Made by a program: the position numbers and the translations under genes. Shown one piece after another: positions 1 through 9,757 of a stretch of DNA of 64,000 bases. This DNA is from Conchocele bisecta (taxonomy: Eukaryota; Mollusca; Bivalvia; Lucinida; Thyasiridae): NCBI GenBank assembly GCA_029237695.1, contig CM055272.1, positions 33,056,791 to 33,120,790 on the forward strand, in the 5' to 3' direction. A model generated the notes under the pieces. That model saw only the letters and a list, made by a program, of their open reading frames with translations, was not told the DNA's origin and searched no databases. The first letter of the stretch is position 1; every line of letters starts with the position of its first letter.

Positions 1-668
1 ACCCCAATTTGACCCCACGGGCCACGCCCATTTTTGACCCCGGGGTCACCATTTTAACAACTTTGAAAGAGCATTGTACATCGATCATTCCTACCAAGTT
101 TCGTCGAAATCCAGCTAGCGGTTCATGAGAAGAAGATTTTTTAAGAATTTATGCTATTTTTAGATGGTGGCCATCTTGGATTAGCGATGACCTCCATTTT
201 AACAAATTTGAAAAGGCTTCACCCATGGACCATAACTTTTAAGTTTGGCTACCATGGGCCAAGCGGTTCATGTGAAGAAGAATTTTGAAATCTAATAAAA
301 GAACAACCTTTTGACCTTTCGGCCCATTTTTGACCCCGGGGTTACCATTTTAACAACTTTGAAAGAACATTGTACATCGATCATTCCTACCAAGTTTTGT
401 CGAAATCCGGTTGGCGGTTCTTGAGAAGAAGATTTTTGAAGAATTTGTGCTATTTTTAGATGGCGGCCATCTTGGATTACATAATGACGTCATTTTAACA
501 ATTTTGTAATCCCCCTACCTAAGGACCATGACCATGAAGTTTGGTGACTATAGGCCCAATGGTTACTGAGGAGAAGACGTTTGAAAATGTTCACGGACGA
601 CGACGACGACGGACGACAGACACATTGCGGTAACAATAGCTCACATGAGCTTCGCTCAGGTGAGCTAA
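1..668 (+). mobile_element. HINE (pearl-like), 3' portion; 5' end lies outside the window
   Basis: Two to three direct copies of a core unit are visible. The block containing GTACATCGATCATTCCTACC occurs near 75 and again near 370, each followed by a 'gccatcttggatta' segment. After them come a GAC/ACGG-type microsatellite (about 596-620) and a terminal hairpin at 638-668 with arms TAGCTCAC and GTGAGCTA. This order of core repeats, microsatellite and hairpin is that of bivalve pearl/HINE elements. The hairpin marks the 3' end, so the element is on the + strand. Short open frames here are repeat artefacts. Confidence 0.7.
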
Positions 669-861
669 AAATCACTCATTTGAGCTGCAAAAAGCAAACA
701 ACTAAGTAAACTTTCAACTTTTTGCAGTATTATCACTACTCAATTTGAAAATCACTGCATATTGCTGTGAGTATTTTGTACTCCTACTTTTGATAATCAA
801 TGTGAAGGCCGCTAAAATAATTGTGTAAAATATGCCAATATGTACCCTATCTGGAGCACTG
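669..861. mobile_element. MITE fragment, CTATCTGGAGC-terminus family
   Basis: This matches the right part of the MITE at 53718-54206: TTTGAGCTGC, then 'ttttgataatcaatg', then the terminus CTATCTGGAGCACTG. The preceding HINE seems to have inserted into this MITE, because the matching left half is not in the window. Confidence 0.6.
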
Positions 862-1247
862 TACCTACCTACCTATGTTTGTAAAATAGTCAGTTTTGTT
901 TGTACGGAGCCCCGCAGGGATGTAGATTTTTTTTTTTATTAATTTGTTCCCACGAAATAACAATTTGTTCCCTCAATTTTTTAACAGTTCGTTCCCTCAA
1001 TTTAACAATTCGTTCCCACGAAATAACAATTCGTTCCCACGGGAACGAATTGTTAATTCGTGGCAACAAATAGTTAATTCGAGGGAACGAATTGTTAAAT
1101 TGAGGGAATGAATTGTCATTTAGTGGGAACGAACTGTTGATTTGAGGGAACAAATTGTTATATTGTGGGAACGAATTGTTAATTCAAGAGAACAAATTGT
1201 TAAATTGAGGGAACAAATTGTTATTTCGTGGGAAGGAATTAATAAAA

Positions 1248-1644
1248 ACAAGAAATGAGTCTGTCGAACGCGGATGCCATTTGCAGCATATTTGAGAAAC
1301 TGTGACAAAGTGGTTAACCGAAAAGTGTGACGGACGGACGTACAGACGTACAGACGTACAGACGGACAGACGGACAGATGGACGGACGGACGGACGTTCT
1401 TACATTACTATACTTATGTGGCTTATCACATGTTAAATATTAGCCACATAAAACGATTTTTAGCCACATAAAACGATTTTTTAGTTGGCTAATTGTAACC
1501 AACCCTATCCTTTACCAAGTCCATAACCCTGTGGGGCTAGCCACATAAGTACCCTAATGTGTGCCCGGACGGACGGACGGACGGACAGACAGATGGACGG
1601 TCCAAACACTATATGCCACCCGTTTCTTCGAAACCCGGTGGCAT
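1248..1644 (+). mobile_element. HINE (pearl-like), GATGCCAT/GGTGGCAT class
   Basis: The 5' end is ACAAGAAATGAG. A 5' block GATGCCAT (1273-1280) is complementary to the 3' arm GGTGGCAT of the terminal hairpin (1613-1644), allowing a G:T pair. ACGG/ACAG microsatellite is present twice (about 1328-1395 and 1566-1605). The element is inserted in the palindromic array element. Confidence 0.75.
1411..1551. mobile_element. Small MITE inside the HINE microsatellite
   Basis: Inverted ends TACTTATGTGGCT (1411-1423) and AGCCACATAAGTA (1539-1551) enclose a further internal 'agccacataaaacg' repeat. It lies between two ACGG-type tracts of the HINE, consistent with insertion into the microsatellite. Confidence 0.5.
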
Positions 1645-1672
1645 AAAAATCCATGTCCCCTGTGGGGCTCCA

Positions 1673-1880
1673 TATGTTTGCCTTCCAGTATATACTATTT
1701 GGTGGTCAAGATAAATATATAGGTCAAATATTTGAGATTGCAAACGTGTCAAGGGAATACACTGGCATATATATACAGTAAGGTGAAAGAGCTTAAAGTC
1801 CCAGCAACAGCCAAGGTCATATATAGACTAGGCCTCAGTTTCAAGTCTCGAGCAAAAGACTATAGTGAGTGAGATAGAAA
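1673..1880. other. No recognisable feature
   Basis: This is A+T-rich sequence with a weak match to the 'cagcaacagcyaaggtcat' repeat near 1780-1845. No coding or structured signal is visible. Confidence 0.4.
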
Positions 1881-2015
1881 TTAACCCATTTCAGTCTAAA
1901 GATACAATAATATTTGTCAAAAAAAATCTCACTATTTTGTTAATTCATACATAAAAGTATATGCTGTCGGTTCAAAAAGATTTTTTCTCAAAGGTTTCAT
2001 ACTACTTTAATTGTT
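1881..2015. mobile_element. Degenerate TTAA-type MITE, left half (TTAACCCATT family)
   Basis: It begins TTAACCCATTTCAG and continues into 'aaaatctcactattttgtt' and 'aaaagtatatgctgt', as in the tandem copies at 43017-43625. The central hairpin is degraded to GGTTCAAAAAGA. Confidence 0.5.
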
Positions 2016-2039
2016 TTTACATATATATGTATAATTGTA

Positions 2040-2238
2040 GCTCCAGATCAAATAGCACACTCACGTAGCCTGATAACGATAAGTATTGCTTGTTAGAAAC
2101 CTGACGGGTGTTGCATTGATGCAATGGTGAACGTTGCAGATCCTGATCAGACTGTGCGGATGCACAGGCTGATCTGGATCTACACTGGTCACAAAATCCA
2201 TAAGCCTCATTTCTCCAGTCACAGTGACACAGGAGACA
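2040..2238. repeat. Interspersed repeat Q (GATCAGACTGTGC core)
   Basis: It contains GATCCTGATCAGACTGTGCG, a reverse-complement-like CAGGCTGATCTGGATC, and the tail 'cataagcctcatttctccagtcac'. The same modules recur near 18230, 22505, 26410, 33840, 35690-36200, 36430, 47830 and 63510, in both orientations. The family is not known to me. The core is a foldback, so a MITE is likely. Confidence 0.6.
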
Positions 2239-2240
2239 CA

Positions 2241-2489
2241 CCATGTGGTTTTGTACCTATTAACATGTGCGATACATTTATCTCATGAAAAACATTTACA
2301 AAATTTACGGTATTTTCCGTAAATGGCATCCAAAGTTGACGAAATGTTCACAGCAAATGCGGAATATGATTCCGCATTTGCTATGAAAATTTAATCACCT
2401 TTCTGCATTATTTACAGAAAATATCACAGTTTCTATAAACATTTTTTTCATGAAAACTTGCACATCTTTGTAGGTATAAAATCACATGG
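2241..2489. mobile_element. MITE with CCATGTGATTTTGTACCT termini, copy 1
   Basis: Inverted ends are CCATGTGGTTTTGTACCT (2241) and 'aggtataaaatcacatgg' (2472-2489). The interior is A+T-rich and partly self-complementary (GCGGAATATGATTCCGC). A second copy is at 39927-40131. Confidence 0.7.
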
Positions 2490-2535
2490 CCAAATGGTCT
2501 CATTTACACACTGAACGCCCAAATCCACACCTGGA

Positions 2536-2648
2536 AAACATAGTTACGGGAAGTAACTCTGCAGAATACTCCCGTATTGTCCATACCCAGAGCGGTGCTC
2601 TCCATAGATTTCCCCTGCAAAGTAGCAAATCAGATCTGATTCGCACTT
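2536..2648. mobile_element. Short foldback MITE, family D copy 1
   Basis: It contains TAGTTACGGGAAGTAACTCT, 'attgtccatacccag' and the palindrome AATCAGATCTGATT. The same segments occur in reverse complement at 4917-5038, so these are two opposite-orientation copies of a ~115 bp element. Confidence 0.55.
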
Positions 2649-2656
2649 TTAGGTGT

Positions 2657-3892
2657 TAGTGGAACCCCTCTAAACCGAACACCCTGGGGACAGACTGAAA
2701 AGTTTGGTTTATAGGGGTTTTCGGTTTAGAGGGGTTTTCTATTTCCAGTTAAGGAAATGTATGTTTTCCATCATTAACTCTTGGATTTGTATAGTATATA
2801 CCATTATTACCATATTGAAAGCAAATGAGACGATTCTAAAGCACTCCCAACTTGCCATGTGTATGGAGAAATAAGAAATGTACCCCCAAATTACGCTCGG
2901 CTACCCAGTTGTGTAATTCCAAATAAACAGAGTGCAGATGACATGGGATAAAGGCCCCTAAGTATTTTGTGCCACTGTGGAACTTTCTCGATCAGCTGGA
3001 GCGCTCTTTTAAGACCAGAATGTGTTTTTTTTTATTGACATTGCAAATAGTGCAGATTCGCAAGGGGTATAGCAAATAGTGCAGATTCGCAATGTAATTT
3101 GAGTCTACGGTCTACACTGGTCGCAAAGAGCATATGACACATTTCGCGTGTGCTGTGTAGTTACCGCGAGCTGCTACAATAGCCCACAGGCTAGTCACGA
3201 GTTTACAGCCTCGTTAAGTAATTATCAGATTATCTCAATTAATCGGTCGGTGGGTTCACAAATAATGTGCCGATTATTTTATTTCCGTAATTGTTATGTA
3301 CCACCTACGTGTATAATTAAATTGTGAACCATGCTATTGTAATGAGTTTGTAAAACAGCAAACATGTCTCGTATTTAGGTCGCATGTATTGAATAGATTC
3401 TTAACTTTGTAATGCCGCTTATGACGTTAAAAAACACGCCGCTTAGCGCATTACACGCATGGATAGCGCGTAATTTGATCAATTTTGTTATTTCTTCCAC
3501 ACAAATGTCAAGTTGGGAGTCCGTTCGAATCGTCTCATTCTCGTGGCTCCGCATTTTGGGAACCAGAACAAATACTACCGGGAACCAGTCTATTCTAAAC
3601 ACGGTGTGATTTTGACACCCGCTTGAAACAACAACATTGAAATTGGGCGCGGTGTATTTCTTGGATGACATCCTGACAGGTGACCGTGTTTCCGGTTTTC
3701 CGGGGTTATTTTAACACTGAAATATGGTTTTGGGACTTGAAATGGCGTCCGGATTACGGAGTAGAGGGGTTCCGGAATAGAGGGGTAGAAACTAATGTGT
3801 TTATATAGCAGAATATTCGGGACGTGGTCGTATGTTCGGTATAGCGCGAATTCCGGTATAGAGGGGGTCCGGTTTGGAGGGGTTTCACTGTA
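2657..3892. mobile_element. 1.2 kb TIR element (pogo/Tigger-like ends) with TA duplication
   Basis: The left end is TA then GTGGAACCCCTCTAAACCGA. The right end, reverse-complemented, gives CAGTGAAACCCCTCCAAACC after TA (3891-3892). Subterminal copies of 'tagaggggtt' extend the TIRs inward on both sides. Inside are two halves of another hairpin module: GAGACGATTCTAAAG near 2830 and CGAATCGTCTCATTC near 3523. No transposase domain is recognisable; a ~98-codon minus-strand frame at 3375-3671 resembles nothing I know. The TIR style and TA target suggest the Tc1/mariner-pogo group. Confidence 0.65.
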
Positions 3893-4210
3893 ATTGTGAC
3901 ATATTTTCTGTATTTTTCAATTGAAAGAAATGTCAGTATTGAAAAAGTAAAACAAACTTGTAATTCTGAAATAAATTTTATCATTGTAGTAGGACTAGAA
4001 AATTAAATATTGCCTTTTCAGTAACTGGACCTCAACATAAATTTTACATTCAGATTTTGGTTGCCACTCAACTTCACACAGACTGGGTCTGACTAGAGTC
4101 TAGCTTAAATTTACACAGCATGCAATCTACATCTGTAAATTTATGACAGATCTATTGAAATATATTCATTTGTAATACTGACCTTCATTTCTGTGGAATT
4201 AGAATAGTAA
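3893..4210. other. No recognisable feature
   Basis: A+T-rich single-copy-looking sequence between two transposons. No splice-bounded open frame or hairpin was found. Confidence 0.4.
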
Positions 4211-4214
4211 ATGC

Positions 4215-4898
4215 AGGCGCGGATCTAGCACTGGGTTGTGGGGGTTGCAACCCCCCCCCCCGCCCCCGTTCAGCCACGGAGGTTACGCAAATATGAAATA
4301 TGAACTGATATGAAATTGTCATGATGGTATTCATGATGAACAAACATGGAAATGGACAAGGTTCATCGCTGGTGTCAGGTGAAACCGAGGCTGTTGCTTT
4401 GCTGTTTGCTTATAGTTCACTGGAAGGTTTTGGTGACTGTACTGTAGCCGAATAACGCGGACCATTACGACCATTTTTTGTTGTTTTTTTTTCTCTTTAT
4501 TTTTGAGGTACGGGTGAATCGCATTATAATTGAGATCGCGATACACGATCACGATATAAAGGTGAGTTGCAGTGTATATACTACGGTACCGAGTGTCCGT
4601 TGACGTATAGTCAATGTCATTACATGTACTTATATTTTACGTCAGCTGATTACAGGTATGTGGTTTTGATAATCAGTTAACTTACAAAAGAATATCATCA
4701 TAGAGGTACAAAATATAACAGTTTATTACCAGCTCGAGTAGGATTTTAAATCCCGTAAAACCCAGGAAAATGCATTTCAGGACATCTGTACTTCAATTTT
4801 TTTCCGGGGGGGCATGCACCCGGACCCCTCCTAGCAAACTTGGTCCACTGCGTGCACCTCGACAACCCCCCCGTTCTCAGAAACCTAGATCCGCGCCT
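4215..4898. mobile_element. hAT-like non-autonomous element (GGCGCGGATCTAG termini), copy 1
   Basis: The termini AGGCGCGGATCTAG (4215) and CTAGATCCGCGCCT (4885-4898) are exact inverted repeats. Flanks share 'aaatg', compatible with a short target duplication. The copy at 59168-59485 shares TTCAGCCACGGA and 'cgtaaaac-cag-aaa-tgcattt', but this copy carries about 430 bp of extra sequence between 'gttac' and 'acagttta'. It also has the unfilled GACAACCCCC site (4861-4870) that is occupied in the other copy. The ~139-codon frame starting at 4770 runs through the terminus and is not a gene. Confidence 0.7.
4490..4580. mobile_element. Single-ended fragment of a CACTGCAGCTCCATTATAA-type TIR element
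   Basis: The sequence GCATTATAATTGAGATCGCG followed by 'gagttgcagtgta' resembles the right terminus of the element at 62764-63904. Only one end is visible, within the extra sequence of the hAT-like copy. Confidence 0.45.
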
Positions 4899-4916
4899 AA
4901 AATGTACCATAATCAA

Positions 4917-5038
4917 CAGTTAGAGTGCGAATCAGATCTGATTCGCAACTCTCCATGGGAAACCCATGGATCAGGGCCCCGTAACTCTGGGTACGGACGA
5001 TACAGGATTATTCTGCAGAGTTACTTCCCGCAACTATG
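4917..5038. mobile_element. Short foldback MITE, family D copy 2
   Basis: It runs from AGAGTGCGAATCAGATCTGA through GAGTTACTTCCCGCAACTA. This is the reverse complement of the copy at 2536-2648. The arm AGTTGCGGGAAGTAACTCT resembles the end of the hairpin element at 59351-59446. Confidence 0.55.
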
Positions 5039-5307
5039 GAAAACCCTGATAGAGCACAATGTAACAACTGCACACGTCCTTGCAAAAACCTTTCCAAGCA
5101 TGTACTCCAATCCTCATGCTGAAATTTGGGAACTTTGGTTTGTCGAGGCTGAGTTGAGCTTAGAAGTTGTTTATAATGGGAGTCATTGACAGATTTGCTC
5201 AACAAAATATGCACATTTTTACATTGTTTGTTTTTTGCCAATTTTGGCTTCATCATTTTCTTTGTATATCAGAAATTGTATATCTCAAATGTCCTCAAAA
5301 TAATATT

Positions 5308-5482
5308 GCATCAATGTAGCTTAGAAAATCTCAGCTCTACGGATGTGTTTTACTATTTCATCTGTCTTTTATATTCTCTGTATCCGTGAGATCTCACGGA
5401 TACAGAAAATATAAGACAGATGAAATAGTAAAAGACATCCATAAAGCTGAGATTTTCTAAGCTAGCATCAATGCTGCATTGA
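5308..5482. mobile_element. Palindromic MITE
   Basis: Arms of about 75 bp meet at CCGTGAGATCTCACGG (centre about 5393). The left arm includes TTACTATTTCATCTGTCTTT and the right arm its complement with few mismatches. Two convergent short frames are mirror translations of the palindrome. Confidence 0.7.
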
Positions 5483-5925
5483 AGATGCAGGAATGGTAGC
5501 CCTGGGGCATTAATAGAATACATAAGGCAGGCTTTGAATGTTAACGATCGGAAATGAAAATTTTGCTTTATTTCTATCAAAAATACGTCTTGATGTCACA
5601 GCACAATCATATCCATGTTCTGTCCATACATTTTTCATTGAGACGTGTTGATCGAATTATCAGGATTATGTTAAATAAACCTTTCAAAGCAACAGGTCAA
5701 ATGAATCGAGATATATATATATGATCAATGCAAAAAGGCCAGATAAATTAATTTGCAACTTTTCATCTTCACTCGCCCCTAACATAAATTCCAAGCTAAT
5801 TTTTATTATTTGTATAAAATAATATATCACACAAAAAATAAATTTGTTTTTGCACCGATGTTAACATTAACAATGCTGAATTAAATGTTGTTGTATACGG
5901 TTTATTCTATATTTTACATTCAAAA
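5483..5925. other. No recognisable feature
   Basis: A+T-rich sequence with a short (TA) run near 5711. No repeat match inside the window was noticed. Confidence 0.4.
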
Positions 5926-5998
5926 ACATGGTTTGACACCACTTTATAATCATTTCCAATGGAAATGGAAATGATTATAAAGTGCTGTCAAGCCATGT
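5926..5998. mobile_element. Hairpin module of the e-family (AACATGGTTTGACA)
   Basis: The palindrome AAACATGGTTTGACA...TGTCAAGCCATGTTT has the centre CCAATGGAAATGG. It is the central hairpin of the TTAA MITEs at 9758, 13215, 14959, 17889 and 45482. Here it stands without their TTAA termini. Confidence 0.65.
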
Positions 5999-6375
5999 TT
6001 TCATTGAGTGAAAAGACAAAATATGAAACAACGGCAGATGCAAATTTTCGATTTCCTCATTTCAAGGGTTTAACCAAATTCAATAGAACTAAAACATACA
6101 ATCCTCCCATCCTCATTCCATTTATTAAAACTTATGGATGAGATTGCACTAATTAACTGTCTGTGGCCTAATCCTCTTGCTAAAGCTCCGTGGATTATCT
6201 TCGGTGTGAAAGGCAGAGACGAACAAACTAACGTCAAAAGGTGAGAAACGAGTATCGCCAGTTACTTCTTAGTTGTCCTTTATCCTGGCTTTTCTATTAT
6301 GTATAATTAGCTAAATTATATCATATGTTCTACTTCTCATTATCAGTTCTTTGTCAAACACAAGAAGAGTCTGTT
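5999..6375. other. No recognisable feature
   Basis: No repeats, hairpins or convincing exon signals were seen. Confidence 0.4.
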
Positions 6376-6845
6376 TGTTTATTTGCTGGGGTTTAACGGC
6401 CTATCAACAGCTAAGGTAATTTAAGGCCGGGTCAATGGGTTTAGTACTAAATCCCATATATTACCTGTACAAGTACATGTACATGTTCAAGTACATGTAC
6501 AAATGGTTGGGGAAAATTCCAAAATCAGAACTGAATATTTGCAATAAAACAAATAAAAATATATTCAGCCCTGAAATCAGAATAATCCTGATCTGATGCC
6601 AGGTCCTCTCCACACCAGAATCACTTGACCCCCTCCAAAAAGCAGTAGGTTCATAAATAATCTTACTACTTTTATAATGGGCAATAACCAATTCAACTCC
6701 CAGGTAACAAAAGAGCCAAAGATAAAAACGTACCGGAGGGCCAAACCAGGCAAACCGTGATTCCTATAAGGAGGAACCGCTACCGTTAATTTAAACCATC
6801 GTGTTCGCCCGACCAACCACCCACTAAACAAACACAAGAAGGTGA
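6376..6845. repeat. Interspersed repeat K (AACGGCCTATCAACAGCTAA), copy 1
   Basis: It contains TTTAACGGCCTATCAACAGC, 'aggccgggtcaatgggttt', 'atattcagccctgaaatcag', 'gtgccaggtc' and 'gagggccaaaccagg'. The same ordered blocks recur at 40955-41150, 42148-42690 and 44190-44312. The class is unresolved: no pol III boxes or coding domain were recognised. Confidence 0.6.
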
Positions 6846-7024
6846 AACTGGCTGGTTGCTAGAATACACAAAGATGGCGGCTAAATAATGGCAACTCCAT
6901 GTGCTGTATCTAAGGAGACAGTAACGAGGCAGTGTGCACATACATGTATATGTATATGTTATACATACATGTATATTCATTCCATCACATTTACCAAGCA
7001 ATTATCTTTGAATCAAACAATGAT

Positions 7025-7333
7025 CAGTAGCCTATTTCATCAACATTGCAAAGTAAACTTTACTAGCAAAGTATACTTTGAGGGAGTAATCATTTATTTT
7101 TCCCGAAATGCATTATTTCATATAGAACTAACAAATGCATATATTTCATGATTAAAAGTATGCAGTATTATTATACTGAATTTATTACATTATCACAGCC
7201 ATAATGGCTGTGATAATGTAATAAATTCAGTATAATAAAAATTAATAAATTTATCATAAAATTGAAAATTTCTCCCTCAAAGTATACTTTGCTACTAAAG
7301 TATACTTTGCAATGTTGATGAAATAGGCTACAG
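7025..7333. mobile_element. MITE family h (CAGTAGCCTATTTCATCAAC), copy 1
   Basis: The TIRs CAGTAGCCTATTTCATCAAC and GTTGATGAAATAGGCTAC bound subterminal 'gcaaagtatacttt' repeats. The central hairpin is ATTATCACAGCCATAATGGCTGTGATAAT. Further copies are at 19440, 34996, 39219, 40194, 41785 and 55644. Confidence 0.85.
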
Positions 7334-7348
7334 GTATAGAACGGGTCC

Positions 7349-7609
7349 TTAACCCTTTCAACACGACAGACCGGTATAGCGAGTGGGATTGGCAAAACGT
7401 GTAGATCCAGATGAGCCGGCTCGTGACGAGCCGTCTCATCAGGATCTGCACTTTTTGCAAGTAATTTTCATATTTTTGAGAACAAAAAACACCACCTTTA
7501 CATAAATGGACTAGTCTGAAAATCATTTTGTGACGGTTGGATTGGTTGCAAAATTAACATATCAAAATCCATTCCAGTTACTTATTATAAATAGGGGTGA
7601 AAGCGTTAA
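7349..7609. mobile_element. TTAA-type MITE, CCCTTTCAACAC family, copy 1
   Basis: It is flanked by TTAA on both sides (7349-7352, 7606-7609), with ends CCCTTTCAACACG and GGGTGAAAGCG. The central foldback is GATGAGCCGGCTCGTGACGA. The TTAA target and CCCTTT start fit the piggyBac group. Copies are at 21094-21464 and 34628-34871. Confidence 0.7.
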
Positions 7610-7879
7610 GGCACTGTACATGTGTCTCAGATGATGTCTTATATGCAATATGTGGCTTTTAATTTCACGCACAGTAAATTATCTATATCAAACAATCACA
7701 CCATTTTATTTTGTCAAATTTTCAAAAACATATTTAAGTATTATAATAAAGTAACAGGGGAGATCATTTGGTTTGGCATAATTTAGTGTTTTCACTAATA
7801 AAATATGTACACGTGTCATGCCACCTTTGAATTATAACACACACACTGTCATCTTTTTGCCATGCTTACATAATGCTTA

Positions 7880-8045
7880 TTTATCCCGTTAACACAGTGC
7901 GTACGGTGCCGTGAAACATTTTTGATATCCAGTCAATACTATTTTTGCATTTTACAGCCATTTGTAGGTGTTGACGGGATAAATAGAATAGTAGGTTAGT
8001 GCCGTGAATGGGACAAAATATCTGGCGCGGCACGGAAACGGGATG
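7880..8045. mobile_element. MITE family j (TTTATCCCGTCAACACAGTG), partial
   Basis: It starts TTTATCCCGTTAACACAGTG, then TGCCGTGAAACATTTTTGAT, then 'gaatagtaggttagtgccgtgaatggg'. It ends in half of the CGGCACGGAAACGGGATG hairpin. Fuller copies lie at 16676, 29790 and 47487. Confidence 0.65.
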
Positions 8046-8394
8046 GCGAGGCTATGTACTCATATAACGCATGTCGCGGTCTGAGATCTTGAAAAAATAA
8101 AGATATGTTATGTTATGTTCTGTTCTGTTCTGTTCAGTAAGGAAAATGTGTGAAATTTCTTTAATTTTTGTTGTGAAATTATCATATTATACCACATTTA
8201 GAAATATGTTTTATACCTTTTTACACTAGTTTATTTAATTATTTTAAATAACATAAATTAGCGCCCACTGAATGCAGAAAAAACTACCGGTAGTTATTTT
8301 GCAATATTTGAACATTTTCTTTTACCAATCCCAGATTTTTCTCCAGGCAACTGATTGATACAGTTGGGTTCAGAAATACTGTACAGATCTACAA
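8046..8394. other. Low-complexity TGTTC run, otherwise nothing recognised
   Basis: A short (TGTTC/TATGT)n tract lies near 8104-8135. The rest is A+T-rich with no feature I can support. Confidence 0.4.
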
Positions 8395-8638
8395 TTAACT
8401 CTTTGCATGCTGGGAAATTTGTGGGCTATAAATAGTTCAAAAATAGCAGATGACAATTAATTATATTTTCTTTTATTTCTCCTTATAAATGTCATGAATA
8501 TGTCTTGGAATTTCATTAGAATTGTGTCCTCCGGACACAATTCTAATGAAATTTCAAGACATATTTACAGAGAGAAATAAAACATATACTCCTAATTCGT
8601 TTGGCGGATATTTTCGCCGCTAGCATGCAAAGCGTTAA
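8395..8638. mobile_element. TTAA-type MITE, CTCTTTGCATGC family, copy 1
   Basis: TTAA flanks CTCTTTGCATGC on the left and GCATGCAAAGCG on the right. The central palindrome has arms ATGTCTTGGAATTTCATTAG and its complement, meeting at GTGTCCTCCGGACAC. It is bounded by 'ttatttctc' and 'gagaaataaa'. The arms are the same as in the hAT-like MITE family f, which has different ends. Copies are at 41524 and 54291. Confidence 0.8.
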
Positions 8639-9146
8639 AGTTACATGCCCACTCAGTAGGCGCAAAATGTTCTTTATATCAGAGACGTATTCTGAGACAT
8701 TTTGTGGCAAAATAAACATTCATTCACCATTACCTCGCGTACTGATTGGCATTATTATACATTTTATATCCGACGTAACTTTCCACACTGACATAAGGGG
8801 CGATAACCGTGTTTCCTTAAAATGTTAACGAACATTACTATTTATTCTCTGTATTTATTTTTTGATGTGCAATGATCATACTTTATAATCTGTCGAAAAT
8901 ATTATTTGGTCAGGTGACGCATTTAATTAGTATAAATAATTAAAAAATATCATGCCTCATTTGCATATGAAAATAGCCTGATACCAGCACGCGTCACTAT
9001 CAGTAAAATAAATAATACTAAATAATTATATCTGTATAACGGGCACTCATAATTTTTAGAACTGGTGGAATAGTGACACAATTGTACACTTATTTAATTC
9101 CTATAAAGAACATTTTGTGCCCACTGAGTGGGCATGTACCTTTAAA
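8636..9146. mobile_element. MITE family q (ACATGCCCACTCAGTAGGC), copy 1
   Basis: The TIRs are ACATGCCCACTCAGTAGGC and GCCCACTGAGTGGGCATGT, both followed by 'acaaaatgttctttata' or its complement. It overlaps the TTAA of the previous MITE. Copy 2 is at 24662-25185. Copy 3 runs off the window end and is interrupted (62700-64000). Confidence 0.85.
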
Positions 9147-9189
9147 AACAACTTATCACTAATGATCACTTTCCATACAAATCTGGTGG

Positions 9190-9362
9190 CCGTTTCACTA
9201 AACTTTGTAAGACTAAAATGCTTGTAAGTGCAAAATTATGATAGTCTGTAAATTTCACATTAACAATGTTTTCTTGTAAACAACTGATGGATTTACATGT
9301 GTTGAGCATAGCATATGCAGCCTATGCTCAATAAATCTAAATATACATCAATTGCAATTTCC
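9190..9362. mobile_element. MITE family g (GGCCGTTTCACTAAACTT), truncated copy
   Basis: The left TIR GGCCGTTTCACTAAACTTTG and the central palindrome GCATATGCAGCCTATGC are present. The right TIR is missing where family f begins. Full copies are at 19041, 29036, 36890 and 46212. Confidence 0.7.
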
Positions 9363-9365
9363 AGA

Positions 9366-9757
9366 CCAGGGCTCCAGATAAGGAATTAGTAATTGAGTAT
9401 TGTCACTTCATCATTTCTGAAGCAATTGGGTATTTCAAAATGATAATTGGGTAAAATAAAATCACACTACTGTTTACACATCAAGTATTGTCACTTCATC
9501 ATTTCTGAAGCAATTGGGTATCTCAAAATGTTAATTGGGTGAAATAAAATCACACTACTGTTTACACATCAACAGACAGCAAATATTTAATAGTTTGCTT
9601 CGAAATGAAAACATGTCTTGCATGGCAAGATCTGTTTTCATGGAAAATAAGAAAAATATGCTACATCTGTGGTCTGTTTATTGTTTTCTGCAGCACAAAA
9701 TTTGTATTGCTTTTTGATACTCGCTACTTTTGATTCCAATTGGGTTTTTACGCAAGA
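9366..9757. mobile_element. hAT-like MITE family f, copy 1, truncated
   Basis: It starts AGGGCTCCAGATAAGGAATT. A block of about 106 bp that ends in 'cactactgtttacacatcaa' is repeated in tandem within 9395-9570. The far end (expected CTTATCTGGAGC) is replaced by the TTAA MITE at 9758. Confidence 0.7.

Larger units (their letters stand above)
903..1672. mobile_element. Palindromic element built from ~20-bp tandem units, copy 1, split by a HINE
   Basis: The ends are inverted repeats (TACGGAGCCCC at 903, GGGGCTCCA at 1672). The left arm is a tandem run of ~20-bp units such as AACAATTTGTTCCCACGAAA. The right arm is the same unit in reverse complement, so the body folds into a long imperfect hairpin. 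A HINE (1248-1644) sits in the A-rich stretch before the right end. The copy at 17203-17692 lacks the HINE and reads AATTAATAAAAAAAAATCCA across the same point. Apparent proteins rich in FPRINNSFP are translations of the repeat. Confidence 0.75.

Noticed and set aside
890..1308. Short frames rich in FPRINNSFP or SHEITICS
   Set aside because: They are translations of the ~20-bp units of the palindromic array element and recur in mirror form at 17180-17491.
3375..3671. A 98-codon minus-strand frame inside the TIR element
   Set aside because: No recognised motif, no splice context, and it lies over a hairpin module shared with other MITEs.
4770..5189. A 139-codon + frame
   Set aside because: It crosses the hAT-like terminus and the family D MITE, so it is a chance run through two repeats.
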